The notes: generated by a model from the sequence alone, not told the origin. Positions 36,890 to 46,580 are shown, counted from the first letter of the stretch. The stretch is 64,000 nt of DNA from Carthagonibacter sp032251515 (GCA_032251515.1 JAVVDU010000001.1:1-64000), one strand, 5' to 3'. Numbers and translations are program-made.

Positions 36890-38164
36890 TCAGCCGCGCG
36901 CCAGTTGCGCGAGACCGATCCGTCGCTCCTCGCCTGTCTCCATGTCGCGCACCACCGCCTCGCCGGCCTCCAGCTCCCTCGGGCCGAGCACGATCACGCG
37001 GCCGGCCCCGGCCTGCCCGGCCGCCTTGAACTGGCGGCCCACGCTGCGCTCCGTGAGATCGTAGCCGACGCGCCGTCCCGTCGCGCGCAGCGCGTGCGCG
37101 AGTCGCAGTCCCTCGGCCCGCTGCTCCGGCGTCACGCACACGACGAAGTCGTCGACGCTCCCCGCCGGCTCCGGCACGAGTCCGCGCGCCGCCAGGAGCT
37201 CGCCCAGCACGACGTCGCCCATCCCGAACCCCACGGCCGGCAGGTCCGGGCCGCCCACCGCGGCGAGCAGGCCATCGTAGCGGCCGCCGCCGCAGATCGC
37301 CCGCAGCTCGCCCCTGCGGTCCCACAGCTCGAACACGGTGCCGGTGTAGTAGGCGAGACCCCGGACCAGGCCGGGATCGAACCGCACGTAGCCGCCGAGG
37401 CCACACGCCTCGAGGTGCCCGAGCACCGCCGCCAGGCGCTCCGCGCTCTCCTGCACTTCCCGCGACCGGCCGAACCGGTCCGCGAACCCGGCCAGCGGTC
37501 CGGCGCGCAGCCCGAGGATCTCCCGCACCGCCTCCGGCGTCGCGCCCGCCGCCCGGAGGCGCTCGCTCACCCACTCTTCGGGCTGGCGATCCCGCTTGTC
37601 CAGGGCCACGAAGGCGGCCTCCAGTCCGTCGCGCGGCAGGCCGAGTTCCGCGAGGGCGGCCGCCACCAGGGCGCGATCCGACACGCGGGCCACCACGTCC
37701 TCCTCCCGCAGGCCGAACTCCCGCAGGACGTCGATCGCGGCGGCCAGCACTTCCGCGTCGGCCAGCGGACCCGCCTCCCCCACGATGTCGAGGTTCAGCT
37801 GGACGTGCTCGCGGAGGCGGCCCTTCTGCGGGCGCTCGTAGCGGAACAGTTGCGGCAGGGAGAACCACCGGATCGGCTTGGGCAGTCCCGCCGCCCGCGC
37901 CCCCACCATGCGCGCGAAGGTGGGCGTCATCTCCGGCCGCAGCGCGACCTCCCGGCCTCCCTGGTCGGTGAACCGGTACAGCTGGCCCACGATCTCGTCG
38001 CCCGACTTGCGCACGTACAGGTCCAGCGGCTCGAGCGGAGGGCCCTCGTACTCCACGAACCCGTACCGCGCGGCGACCGACCGCCACACCGCCTCTATGT
38101 GGCGGCGCAGCGCCATCTGTTCCGGGTAGAAGTCCCGGAATCCGGGAAGGCTGGAAAGATCCAT
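36890..38164 (-). CDS. hisS: Histidyl-tRNA synthetase with atypical motif 3
   Basis: The 424-residue class II enzyme charges tRNA(His). The N-terminus (LPGFRDFYPEQMALR), motif 2 (FRYERPQKGRLREHVQLN), the histidine-specific HisA loop (GLAYYTGTVFE) and an anticodon-binding domain (VIVLGPRELEAGEAVVRDM) are present. Motif 3 reads VGFGMGDVVL where most HisRS have a glycine-rich stretch ending in Glu-Arg, so the ATP-binding arginine is absent at that place. The HisA loop argues against the paralogue HisZ, which lacks a working site. Start is the ATG at 38164. Confidence 0.93.
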   Translation of the reverse strand: MDLSSLPGFRDFYPEQMALRRHIEAVWRSVAARYGFVEYEGPPLEPLDLYVRKSGDEIVGQLYRFTDQGGREVALRPEMTPTFARMVGARAAGLPKPIRWFSLPQLFRYERPQKGRLREHVQLNLDIVGEAGPLADAEVLAAAIDVLREFGLREEDVVARVSDRALVAAALAELGLPRDGLEAAFVALDKRDRQPEEWVSERLRAAGATPEAVREILGLRAGPLAGFADRFGRSREVQESAERLAAVLGHLEACGLGGYVRFDPGLVRGLAYYTGTVFELWDRRGELRAICGGGRYDGLLAAVGGPDLPAVGFGMGDVVLGELLAARGLVPEPAGSVDDFVVCVTPEQRAEGLRLAHALRATGRRVGYDLTERSVGRQFKAAGQAGAGRVIVLGPRELEAGEAVVRDMETGEERRIGLAQLARG

Positions 38165-38237
38165 GGGCCGGCCAAGCTACGGGCCCCGCACGGCCCGGGG
38201 CAACCGGGGCGGACCGGCGCGGCCGGGGACGTGCGGC

Positions 38238-38669
38238 TCAGTCGAGCGGCGTGCAGTACCGGTCGAAGGCCGCCCGGAGGTCCACCGCTATCTCGCCCGC
38301 CTCGCGTCCCTCGATCTCGTGGCGTTCCAGCATGAACACGGGCTCCCCGGCCCGGAACAGGGCGATGGACGGGCTGGACGGCCGGTAACCGGGAAGGAAG
38401 GTGCGCGCCCGGTCCGTCGCCTCCAGGTCCTGTCCCGCGAACACGGTCACGATCCGGTCCGGCTGGCGCTCGTGGCCCCTGGCGATCATCACGGCGGGCC
38501 GGGCGTTCGCCGCGGCGCAGCCGCACACCGAGTTCACGACGAGGAGCGTCGTCCCGTCGAAGGAAGCGCCCAGGGCGGCATCCACCTCCTCCGCGGTGCG
38601 CAGCTCCGAGGCGCCGACCCGCAGGAGCTCTTCACGCATCGGCTGCACGAGTTCGGGATCGTAGGGCAT
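38238..38669 (-). CDS. BrxA/BrxB-family bacilliredoxin
   Basis: The 143-residue product carries the CGC motif in VVNSVCGCAAANARPA, the mark of the YphP/YqiW family. In Bacillus these proteins remove bacillithiol from mixed disulfides, and the low-molecular-weight thiol used here is unknown. The domain is thioredoxin-like (MIARG, FLPGYRPSSPSIALF). The ATG at 38669 gives the standard MPYDPELVQPMREEL start, with GAAGGA upstream. It lies between folC and hisS. Confidence 0.93.
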   Translation of the reverse strand: MPYDPELVQPMREELLRVGASELRTAEEVDAALGASFDGTTLLVVNSVCGCAAANARPAVMIARGHERQPDRIVTVFAGQDLEATDRARTFLPGYRPSSPSIALFRAGEPVFMLERHEIEGREAGEIAVDLRAAFDRYCTPLD

Positions 38670-38775
38670 CGACCGTCCTTCCTGTGTGTGGTCGCGGCCG
38701 GCCGTGACCGGCCGCGTCTGGAATCTCCGGGTCCGGCCCGGGCGTCCCGTCCGGCGGGCGACCCGGCGCCTCGCT

Positions 38776-40077
38776 TCAGTCCGCCCGCAGGTCCGGGAGA
38801 CGCCCCAGCGCATCCCCTACCGTGTGGACCGAACCGGTGACGACTACCGTCCCGGGGCCGGCGAGTTCCCGGGCGCGCGCGAGGGCGCGATCGAAGTCCG
38901 TTTCGACCTCGATCGGGTGCCCCGGCAGGGCGCGACGGGCCACGGCCGGGTCCCAGCGCCGCTCCGCGGGGGCGGAGGGAGGCACCGTGAACACGGCACC
39001 GGTGGAGCGCTCCAGCACGGCCTCCAGCATGTCCCGCCACGGCTTGTCGCCCAGGATGCCCACGAGCGGCACGCGCGGCGCCGGGAGCGGCACCTCCGCG
39101 AGGGCCTGCGCGAGGGCACGAGCGCCGGCGGGATTGTGCGCGACGTCGAACACCCAGGTGCCGCCGCGGCCGAAGCGCACGTCGAACCGTCCCGGCCACC
39201 GGAGCCGCGCCATGCCCGCCCGAATCGTCTCCTCGGCGGGCATCCAGCCCCCGAGGGCCAGCGCCTCGGTCGCGAGGCCCGCGTTCACCGCCTGGTGGGC
39301 CCCCGGCAGCGGCGTGGCGAGCTCGATCCCGGCGGGAAACGACCGGCTGCGGAGGGCGAACCGGGTCCCGCCACGGGAGGTGCGGATCGAGGTGACCGCG
39401 AAGTCGCGCCCCAGGAGGTGAACGGACGCTCCCGCCTGCCGCGCGCGCTCCGCGACGACGGCCAGCAGGCGCGACGGCAGCGGCCCCAGGACGGCCGGGA
39501 CGTCCCGCTTCAGGATCCCCGCCTTCTCCGCGGCGATCTGCTCCAGGGTGTCGCCCAGGTACTCGGCGTGGTCGAGCTCCACGTTGGTCAGCACGCAGGC
39601 GCGCGGCCCGAGGACGTTCGTGGCGTCGAGGCGGCCCCCGAGCCCCACCTCCACGACCGCGGCTTCCACGCCGGCGCGCGCGAAGGCGAGGAAGGCGGCG
39701 GCGGTGACCGCTTCGAAGGAGGTGGCCCCTTCCCGTTCGGCCAGCGGCCGGACGGCTTCCGCCGCTCCGTCGAGGAGGTCGCGCACGGCCGGTTCCCCGT
39801 CCACGCGCACCCGCTCGGCCGGGTCCACGAGGTGGGGAGACGTGTAGAGCCCCGTGCGGACCCCCGCCGCCTGCAGGATGGACGCCGCCGTCGCGGCGAC
39901 CGAGCCCTTGCCGTTCGTGCCCGCGACGTGCAGCGCGCGGAAGGAATCCTGCGGGTCTCCGAGGTCCCTGAGCATCGCCCGTGTGCGCTCCAGGCCCCAG
40001 GCGATGCGCCCGGGCGGACTCCGTTGCAGGAGGGCCGCGAACGCTCCGGAGGAGGACTCCGCGGGGGAGGTCAGCAC
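38776..40077 (-). CDS. folC: Folylpolyglutamate synthase / dihydrofolate synthase
   Basis: This 433-residue Mur-ligase-fold enzyme adds glutamate to dihydropteroate or to folates. The ATP loop is AGTNGKGSVAA, followed by LYTSPHL, EVGLGGRLDATNVL and FDVAHNPAGA. The start is GTG at 40077, inside the last codons of accD, so the two genes are translationally coupled; this accD-folC order is common. It supplies polyglutamylated folate to one-carbon steps such as PurN and PurH encoded elsewhere in the window. Confidence 0.95.
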   Translation of the reverse strand: MLTSPAESSSGAFAALLQRSPPGRIAWGLERTRAMLRDLGDPQDSFRALHVAGTNGKGSVAATAASILQAAGVRTGLYTSPHLVDPAERVRVDGEPAVRDLLDGAAEAVRPLAEREGATSFEAVTAAAFLAFARAGVEAAVVEVGLGGRLDATNVLGPRACVLTNVELDHAEYLGDTLEQIAAEKAGILKRDVPAVLGPLPSRLLAVVAERARQAGASVHLLGRDFAVTSIRTSRGGTRFALRSRSFPAGIELATPLPGAHQAVNAGLATEALALGGWMPAEETIRAGMARLRWPGRFDVRFGRGGTWVFDVAHNPAGARALAQALAEVPLPAPRVPLVGILGDKPWRDMLEAVLERSTGAVFTVPPSAPAERRWDPAVARRALPGHPIEVETDFDRALARARELAGPGTVVVTGSVHTVGDALGRLPDLRAD

Positions 40078-40904
40078 ATGAGGTCGAGCAGGGTCGCGAC
40101 CGTCTCCTTCATACGGTGGCGCGGCACGATCCGGTCCACCATGCCGTGCTCCTGCAGGAACTCCGCCGTCTGGAATCCCTCGGGCAGGTCCTGACGGATC
40201 GTCTCGCGGATCACGCGGGGGCCCGCGAATCCGATCAGGGCGCCGGGCTCGGCGAGGTTCACGTCACCCAGCATGGCGAAGCTGGCCGTCACGCCACCGG
40301 TCGTGGGATGGGTGAGGATGCTGATGTACGGGAGGCGGCACTCGGCCAGCCGATGCAGGGCCGCCGACGTCTTGGCGAGCTGCATGAGCGAGAAGATGCC
40401 CTCCTGCATGCGGGCTCCCCCCGACGCCGACACGATCACGACCGGCGCCCGGCCATCCACCGCGCGCTCGATCATCCGGGCGATCTTCTCGCCGACCACC
40501 GACCCCATGCTGCCGCCGATGAACCCGAAGTCCATCACTCCGGCATACACGCGCCGCCCCTCGAGCCGGCCCGCTCCGGTCCACACGGCGTCGTGGGGAC
40601 CGGCGGCCTTCTCCGCCTGCTCCACGCGGCGCCGGTACGGCTTGGAGTCGACGAATTCGAGCGGATCGGCGGAGCGCAGGTGCAGGTCGAATTCCTCGTC
40701 GAACCCCTCGTCGAGCAGCAGGTCCACGTACTCCGCGGCCGGGATCCGGAAGTGGTGTCCGCAGCCGGGGCACACCCGCGCGTTGTCGGCGAGACGCCGC
40801 ACGTAGAGGATCTCCCCGCACCCGTCGCACTTCTCCCATACGTCCGCGGCGATCTCGCGCTTCTGGGAGACGAGCTTCTGCTTTTCCTTCCGGAACCAGG
40901 TCAT
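40071..40904 (-). CDS. accD: Acetyl-CoA carboxylase carboxyltransferase beta subunit
   Basis: This 277-residue protein carries carboxyl from biotin to acetyl-CoA together with AccA, the first step of fatty acid synthesis. An N-terminal four-Cys zinc ribbon (CDGCG and CPGCG) precedes the crotonase-like domain with SASGGARMQEG and HPTTGGVTASFAMLGD. Length agrees with E. coli AccD (304) less a short tail. Start is the ATG at 40904. The first gene of its run, it lies 130 bases from rodA. Confidence 0.97.
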   Translation of the reverse strand: MTWFRKEKQKLVSQKREIAADVWEKCDGCGEILYVRRLADNARVCPGCGHHFRIPAAEYVDLLLDEGFDEEFDLHLRSADPLEFVDSKPYRRRVEQAEKAAGPHDAVWTGAGRLEGRRVYAGVMDFGFIGGSMGSVVGEKIARMIERAVDGRAPVVIVSASGGARMQEGIFSLMQLAKTSAALHRLAECRLPYISILTHPTTGGVTASFAMLGDVNLAEPGALIGFAGPRVIRETIRQDLPEGFQTAEFLQEHGMVDRIVPRHRMKETVATLLDLMC

Positions 40905-40934
40905 GCGCGCTCCGATCGAGTGGGCCGAGCGCCG

Positions 40935-40963
40935 AATATATCCGACCGCCGGACGCCGTGCGA
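40935..40963 (-). promoter_or_regulatory. Possible promoter of accD
   Basis: On the minus strand a good -10 TATATT (40935-40940) is preceded at 17 bases by TCGCAC (40958-40963), a poor -35. The AT-rich box is striking in this context, but the -35 match is weak. Confidence 0.35.
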
Positions 40964-41034
40964 CCGCGCGACGCGCCCCGGGGCGGCGGGAACCGGGCCC
41001 CGATTCGCCGCGAAGCCGGCCGGATGCGGGCCCC

Positions 41035-42258
41035 TCACCCCTCCCGGGCGGTGCGTGACACGAGCCCGACGCCGAGGAACGTCACGAGGAGGAAGGACCC
41101 CCCGTAACTGACGAACGGCAGGGGGAGGCCGGTCACCGGCATCAGGCCGACCGTCATCCCGATGTTGATCACCAGGTGGGCGAACCAGACGCCGAACAGG
41201 CAGAAGGAGACGAGGCTGCCGAAGTGTTCCTCGGAGTGCGCGGCGGTCCGCACGACCCGCGCCAGGAGCCACGTGAACAGGGCGAGGACGAGCACCACGC
41301 CCACGAACCCCGCCTCCTCGCCGACCACGGAGAAGATGAAGTCGGTGTGCTGCTCGGGCAGGAACGACAGCCGCTTCTGCGGCCCCTGGCCGAACCCCTG
41401 CCCCAGCCAGCCTCCCGACCCGATGGCCACCTTCGACTGGATGAGGTGCCAGCCCGCACCCCGCGGATCGATCTCGGGGTCGAGGAACACCAGCAGGCGG
41501 TTGCGCTGGTACGGGGCGAGGCGGTTCCAGAGCGGTGCGGCGACGGCGCCGGCGGCGAGGTTGGCCAGCGTCACCGCGACGCCCTCGAACACGAACGGAC
41601 GGCGCAGATAGAGGACGAGGACCACGAACACGAACCACCCGCCCCACACGAGAGCGGATCCCCCCAGCAGCAGGCTCACGCCCGGACTCACGAGCATGAA
41701 GATCGTGAGGAGCGGCACCCCGGCCCAGTACAGGGCGGCGACCAGGATCACCCCGAAGATCACCGCGCTTCCGAGGTCCGGCTGCAGCAGGACGAGTCCG
41801 AACGGCACGAGGACGATCAGCATGGGCCGCCACAGCCGCAGCAGTCGCGTCTCGGGCTCCCGGCGCCCTCCCAGCGTGCGCGCCAGCATCAGGATCGTCG
41901 CGAGCTTCGCGGACTCTGCGGGCTGGAACGAGAAGCCCCCGAACTTCAGCCAGTTGTCCGTCCCCGGCCCCGAACCGACCAGCAGGACCGCCACCAGCAG
42001 GACCAGGGAGACCGCGTACACGTATGGGGTCACCCACTCGAGCCAGCGCAGGGGAATGCGTGACACGACGGCGAACGCCACCAGCGAGATGCCGAGCCAC
42101 ATGGCCTGCCGCCGCCACGCCGTGGAGACCGCCGAGGGCATGTCCGTCAGGCCGGCGGAGTAGATCATCGCGATGCCGAACAACGCGAGGCCGAGGACGG
42201 CGACGAGAAGCCGCACGTCCCCCACCCACCAGGCGCTCGTCCCCCGGCCGCGGATCAC
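41035..42258 (-). CDS. rodA: Peptidoglycan glycosyltransferase RodA
   Basis: This 407-residue SEDS-family membrane protein polymerises lipid II glycan strands during elongation. Family blocks are WLKFGGFSFQPAESAKLA, PDLGSAVIF, the RGAGWHLIQSKVAIGSGGWLGQGFG loop and PFVSYGGS. About ten hydrophobic helices are visible. The GTG at 42258 overlaps the mrdA stop as GTGA, so RodA and its partner PBP2 are coupled. Confidence 0.96.
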   Translation of the reverse strand: MIRGRGTSAWWVGDVRLLVAVLGLALFGIAMIYSAGLTDMPSAVSTAWRRQAMWLGISLVAFAVVSRIPLRWLEWVTPYVYAVSLVLLVAVLLVGSGPGTDNWLKFGGFSFQPAESAKLATILMLARTLGGRREPETRLLRLWRPMLIVLVPFGLVLLQPDLGSAVIFGVILVAALYWAGVPLLTIFMLVSPGVSLLLGGSALVWGGWFVFVVLVLYLRRPFVFEGVAVTLANLAAGAVAAPLWNRLAPYQRNRLLVFLDPEIDPRGAGWHLIQSKVAIGSGGWLGQGFGQGPQKRLSFLPEQHTDFIFSVVGEEAGFVGVVLVLALFTWLLARVVRTAAHSEEHFGSLVSFCLFGVWFAHLVINIGMTVGLMPVTGLPLPFVSYGGSFLLVTFLGVGLVSRTAREG

Positions 42259-44183
42259 GGCCGGACGCCCCCCGCGGCCGCGTCCGGGCCCGGCCCGGCC
42301 TGCGCGACGGGCCGCGCCGCCGGCGACGGCGGCGCCGGCGGCGGAGACGGCGGCACCCCCTCGCTCTCCAGCCAGGCCCGGACGATGCGGGAGCCGAGCG
42401 GCACGGCCAGCGACGTCGTGTTGTCGGGATGCCCGTTCTCCACGATGGCCGCGACCACGATGCGCGGATCCTCGGCCGGGGCGAAGCCGACGAACAGGGA
42501 GTGCGGCTCGCCGTGCGGGTTCTGGGCCGTGCCCGTCTTGCCGGCCAGCGTCCAGTCGGCCAGCCGGTGCGACCACGCCGTGCCGCCGGGCTCGTTGACG
42601 ACCCGGGCGAGGGCCGTCACGAGCTCCGCCCGCCGCTCCTCCGCCAGTCCCAGCCGCCAGGCGGCCCGCCGCCGGTCCAGCGCCTCCGAGCGGCGCACGT
42701 GCGGCACGACGGGCGGGTCTCCCCGCGCGAGAACGGCGTAGAACTGCGCCATGCCGAGCAACGACTGCTCCGTCTCCCCCTGCCCGATGGAGAGGTTCAG
42801 CGTCACCGACTCCGTCCAGCCCCGCGGCCCGAAACGCCGGTCGTACCAGTCCCGGGAGGGCGGAAACCGCCCGGCGATCTCGCCGGGGATGTCGATGCCG
42901 GTCCGCTGCCGGAACCCCAGGGATCCGACGCCCGCCAGGAGCCGATCGAGGCCGAGCCGGAGGCCGAGCTGGTAGAAGAAGACGTTGCAGCTCTCCTTGA
43001 TCGCACCCGACAGGCTCAGGCTGCCGTGTCCGTGCGGCTTCCAGCAGCGGAAGGCCCGCGTGCCGTACTGGTACGATCCGCCGCAGCTCGCCGGCATGTG
43101 CGTGTCGATGGTGGTGGCGCCGGCTCCGAGTCCGAGTGCCGCGACCACGAGCTTCCAGGTCGAGCCCGGCGGGTACAGGGCGCTCGCCGCCCGGTTCAGG
43201 AGCGGCTGGGCCGGATCGTCGCGCAGGAGGGCCCACTCCTCCGCCGAGATGCCTCCCACGAACTGGTTCGGGTCGAAGGTCGGGTGGCTGTACAGAAGCA
43301 GGACCTCTCCGCTGCGCGGATCCAGCGCCACCACGCCGCCGCGCATCGTGTCGGGAAACAGGGAGTCGGCGAGCAGCTGAAGCTCGAGGTCGACGGCGAG
43401 CGTCAGGTCCCGGCCCGGCCGTGCGGGCATCGTCGGCCGCGGCGCGAACTCGCTCACCATGGAGCCGCGCGCGTTCACCTCGACGAACCGGACCCCCGGC
43501 TCGCCGCCCAGCTCGTGCTCGTACGCGCGTTCGATTCCCTTCTTCCCCACCACCCGCCCGGGCTCGTAGGCCACGAATTCCGGCAGGGCCAGCTCCTCTT
43601 CGCTGATCTCGCCGGCGTAGCCCAGCAGGTGGGCCACGGCCGGGCCCGCCGGGTACCGGCGCCGCGGATGGGTCTCGATCAGCACCATGCGGAAGCGCGG
43701 CCGGCGTTCCTCCACGGCCGCCACGACCGCGGGATCGAGGTCGTCCCGAACCAGGAGCGCCGTCCCGGGACGCTGCCGGAACCGCGTCACCAGTTCGTCG
43801 ATCTCGGCCTCCGCGAGCGAGAGCCACGGTGCGAGACGCCGGAGCGTGGCCCGGGCCGAGTCGGCCGGGCCCGGAAGCAGCGACAGAGAATAGCCCGGCA
43901 CGTTCTCGGCCAGCACGCGGCCGTGCCGGTCGTAGATCGCCCCGCGCGGCGCCGGAATCGTCAGGGCCCGGAGCCGATTGCTCTCCGAGCGCAGCCGGTA
44001 GTCACGGCTTCCGATCACCTGCAGCCGGAAGAACGCGGCGAGGAGCACGCCGACGGCGATCACGAGCAGCACGATGGCTCCCCGCGCCCGCCGGGCCCGC
44101 ATCCACTCCATCTCCGAATGGCTGCGGACGCCTCCGGGCCGCGGTCGCTGCCCGCTCACCCGACCCGAATCCCCCACTCCCAT
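42255..44183 (-). CDS. mrdA: Penicillin-binding protein 2
   Basis: This 642-residue class B PBP cross-links peptidoglycan in the elongasome. A cytoplasmic N-terminus and one transmembrane helix (about 35-55) are followed by the dimerisation/pedestal domain (RGAIYDRHGRVLAEN) and the transpeptidase domain with SxxK as STWK in YPPGSTWKL, SxN as SCN in KESCNVFF and KTG in AGKTGTAQ. The C-terminal about 35 residues are a Pro/Ala-rich tail. Start is the ATG at 44183, 13 bases after mreD. Confidence 0.96.
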   Translation of the reverse strand: MGVGDSGRVSGQRPRPGGVRSHSEMEWMRARRARGAIVLLVIAVGVLLAAFFRLQVIGSRDYRLRSESNRLRALTIPAPRGAIYDRHGRVLAENVPGYSLSLLPGPADSARATLRRLAPWLSLAEAEIDELVTRFRQRPGTALLVRDDLDPAVVAAVEERRPRFRMVLIETHPRRRYPAGPAVAHLLGYAGEISEEELALPEFVAYEPGRVVGKKGIERAYEHELGGEPGVRFVEVNARGSMVSEFAPRPTMPARPGRDLTLAVDLELQLLADSLFPDTMRGGVVALDPRSGEVLLLYSHPTFDPNQFVGGISAEEWALLRDDPAQPLLNRAASALYPPGSTWKLVVAALGLGAGATTIDTHMPASCGGSYQYGTRAFRCWKPHGHGSLSLSGAIKESCNVFFYQLGLRLGLDRLLAGVGSLGFRQRTGIDIPGEIAGRFPPSRDWYDRRFGPRGWTESVTLNLSIGQGETEQSLLGMAQFYAVLARGDPPVVPHVRRSEALDRRRAAWRLGLAEERRAELVTALARVVNEPGGTAWSHRLADWTLAGKTGTAQNPHGEPHSLFVGFAPAEDPRIVVAAIVENGHPDNTTSLAVPLGSRIVRAWLESEGVPPSPPPAPPSPAARPVAQAGPGPDAAAGGVRP

Positions 44184-44196
44184 GCCCGCCCCGCCT

Positions 44197-44685
44197 TCAG
44201 CCCGAACGGCTCAGCGCCGCCGACCTGGCGACCGCCTCGACGGCGCCGGCGACGGCCGCCGTGAGCAGGGCGCTCACGAACGCGGCGCCGGCCGCGTGGG
44301 CGAACGACGAATCGCCGGACCCGGTCGCTCGCAGCGCCAGGTCGGTCACCCAGGTCCCGGCGAGCAGATAGACGAACGCGTAAAACCGCGCGTCCGCGAA
44401 CAGGAGGTCGCGCGCCCGCGCCGCTCCGTACCCGGCCAGAGTGAGCACGAGAGTCGCGCTTCCGAGCCCGTCCAGGGTCATGCCGGCCTCCAGAAGGCCG
44501 AGCAGGAAGCCGAGGAGTCCGGCGTGTCCGGCCCGCAAGTGCAGGGCCGCCAGCAGCAGGCCGCCGACGAGCAGGTTGGGACCGACGGCGAGCCCGGCCC
44601 ACACCGGGTACAGCAGGAAGTGGATCGTCACGAGAAGGCCCGCGGCGAGGCCGGTCCATGCCGAAACCGCACGGTCCCCGTTCAC
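44197..44685 (-). CDS. mreD: Rod shape-determining protein MreD
   Basis: This 162-residue hydrophobic protein fits MreD in length, helix content (about five) and place between mreC and mrdA. Sequence in this family is poorly conserved, so context carries the call. The start is GTG at 44685, overlapping the mreC stop as GTGA. Confidence 0.87.
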   Translation of the reverse strand: MNGDRAVSAWTGLAAGLLVTIHFLLYPVWAGLAVGPNLLVGGLLLAALHLRAGHAGLLGFLLGLLEAGMTLDGLGSATLVLTLAGYGAARARDLLFADARFYAFVYLLAGTWVTDLALRATGSGDSSFAHAAGAAFVSALLTAAVAGAVEAVARSAALSRSG

Positions 44686-45536
44686 GGCCCCCCCTCGGGC
44701 TCCGGAGGCGCTACGGGTGGTCCGTCCAGCGGCTCCGGGATCCACGCCAGGCCGACGCGGGCATAGCCGGGTTGCACGGCCGGGCGGATCACGTAGGAAC
44801 GTGACCACCCGGAACGTGATTCGCCCTCCCGGAGAATCGTCCCCACGGGGATGCCCGGGGCATGCACGCCCCCGATGCCTGAGGTGACGACCCGCGTTCC
44901 CGCCGGGATCTCCGCCTGGAAGGGAGCCCCCTCGAGCAGCATCAGCGACTCGCCCGCCTCCACGCGGAACGGCCGCACGATGCCGGTGGCATCGCCCTCG
45001 CTCACCCGCGCCGCGACGCGGAAGTCGGGATGGGTCCAGAACTCGCCCAGGGCGGAGCCGGCACGACGCGCCCGGAGCACTCCCACCAGCCCCTTCGGCG
45101 AGCGAACCCCGGCGGGTACGGTCAGGCGGACGTCGGAAGAGGTACGGAACAGGAACGTGTGCGGACCCACGTCTCCGGCCGCGCCCGGCGTGATCTCGCC
45201 CGTGACGAAGGTCTCCGCGAGCCGCTCCGGCAGCCCCACCAGCGCCCGCAGCCTGTGGTTCTCCTCCGCGAGGTCCGCCGCCGCCGCGACCTGGCGGGCC
45301 AGCGAGTCACGCTCCGCCGTGAGCTCCTCCACCTGCCGCGCGAGCCCCGTGCCGCGCTCGTATCCCCGATGCACGGCGAGGACGGGCGCGAGGACCGTGG
45401 CACGGAGTCCGCGGAGCACCGTGAGACGGCCGACCTCGCCGAGGTTCGCGAGCAGGAGGGAGACGGCGCACAGCCCGGCGACGAGACCGAAGTCCCGCCG
45501 CTTTCTGCCGGGCCGGTCGATCGTGGGGTAGCGCAC
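44682..45536 (-). CDS. mreC: Rod shape-determining protein MreC
   Basis: The 284-residue product has one N-terminal transmembrane helix (about 17-35), a periplasmic coiled coil (about 60-95) and the beta-barrel MreC core with GVRSPKGLVGVL and VVTSGIGGVHAPGIPVGTI, then a proline-rich tail. MreC activates PBP2 and RodA. The start is GTG at 45536, directly behind a GGAGGAGG ribosome site, and 9 bases after mreB. Confidence 0.94.
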   Translation of the reverse strand: MRYPTIDRPGRKRRDFGLVAGLCAVSLLLANLGEVGRLTVLRGLRATVLAPVLAVHRGYERGTGLARQVEELTAERDSLARQVAAAADLAEENHRLRALVGLPERLAETFVTGEITPGAAGDVGPHTFLFRTSSDVRLTVPAGVRSPKGLVGVLRARRAGSALGEFWTHPDFRVAARVSEGDATGIVRPFRVEAGESLMLLEGAPFQAEIPAGTRVVTSGIGGVHAPGIPVGTILREGESRSGWSRSYVIRPAVQPGYARVGLAWIPEPLDGPPVAPPEPEGGP

Positions 45537-45545
45537 CCTCCTCCG

Positions 45546-46580
45546 TCACGTAGCCAGAACGCTGCGGAACCGCGGCAGGTCGTCGAGGATCCGTCCGCAA
45601 CCCCGGACCACGCAGGTGAGCGGCTCCTCGTCGACGTGGATCGGCAGGCCGGTCTCCTCCGTCAGGAGCTTGTCGAGCCCGCGGATCAGGGAACCCCCGC
45701 CCGTCATGACGATGCCGCGGTCCACGATGTCGGCGGCCAGCTCGGGCGGCGTGATCTCGAGCGCCCGGCGGACCGCACCGACGATCTGCTGGATCGGCTC
45801 CAGCATGCACTCCCTGACCTCGGCCGAGTTCACGCGGACCGTCTTCGGGATGCCCGAGACGAGGTCGCGGCCCTTCACGGACATCTCCCGTTCCTCGTCG
45901 GCCGGGTAGGCCGACCCGATCTGGATCTTGATCGCCTCCGCCGTCGGCTCGCCGATCAGGAGGTTGTAGTTCTTGCGCAGAAACGAGACGATCGCCTCGT
46001 CGAGCTCATCGCCGCCCACCCGGATGGACGTCTCCGCCACGAGCCCCGACAGGGCGATCACGGCGATCTCCGTCGTTCCGCCTCCCACGTCGATCACCAT
46101 GTTCCCCGTCGGTGTCTCGACGGGCAGCCCGACGCCGATCGCCGCCGCCATCGGCTCGGAGACCATGAAGACTTCCTTGGCCCCGGCCGCGTGGGCGCTG
46201 GAGCGCACGGCCCGGCGCTCGAGCTCCGTGATTCCCGACGGCACGCCGACGACCACCCGGGGCCGCACCTTGAACACCCGACTGGCGGTGACCGACTTCA
46301 GGAAGTAGCGGAGCATGATCTCCGTGACGTCCACGTCGGCGATCACCCCGTCCTTCAGGGGCCGGACCGCCTCGACGCCGTGCGGCGTCCGCCCCAGCAT
46401 CCGCTTCGCCTCGAGGCCGATCCCCTGAATCTGCCCGGTTCCCTTGTTGACTGCCACGACCGACGGTTCGTTCAGTACGATGCCCTCCCCGTGGACGTAG
46501 ACGAGCGTGTTCGCCGTCCCGAGGTCGACACCGACGTCGTTGAGGGGCAGGAAATTGCCTCTAAGCAGCCGCTTCCACAT
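45546..46580 (-). CDS. mreB: Rod shape-determining protein MreB
   Basis: This 344-residue bacterial actin forms membrane-bound filaments that guide wall synthesis. ATP-site blocks VGVDLGTANTLVYV, IDVGGGTTEIAVIAL and GIVMTGGGSLIRGL are present. I start at the ATG at 46580 (MWKRLLRG). It heads the mreBCD-mrdA-rodA operon. Only a weak promoter candidate is visible upstream, TTTCCC and TAGATT with 17 bases between, just after the ald terminator. Confidence 0.97.
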   Translation of the reverse strand: MWKRLLRGNFLPLNDVGVDLGTANTLVYVHGEGIVLNEPSVVAVNKGTGQIQGIGLEAKRMLGRTPHGVEAVRPLKDGVIADVDVTEIMLRYFLKSVTASRVFKVRPRVVVGVPSGITELERRAVRSSAHAAGAKEVFMVSEPMAAAIGVGLPVETPTGNMVIDVGGGTTEIAVIALSGLVAETSIRVGGDELDEAIVSFLRKNYNLLIGEPTAEAIKIQIGSAYPADEEREMSVKGRDLVSGIPKTVRVNSAEVRECMLEPIQQIVGAVRRALEITPPELAADIVDRGIVMTGGGSLIRGLDKLLTEETGLPIHVDEEPLTCVVRGCGRILDDLPRFRSVLAT

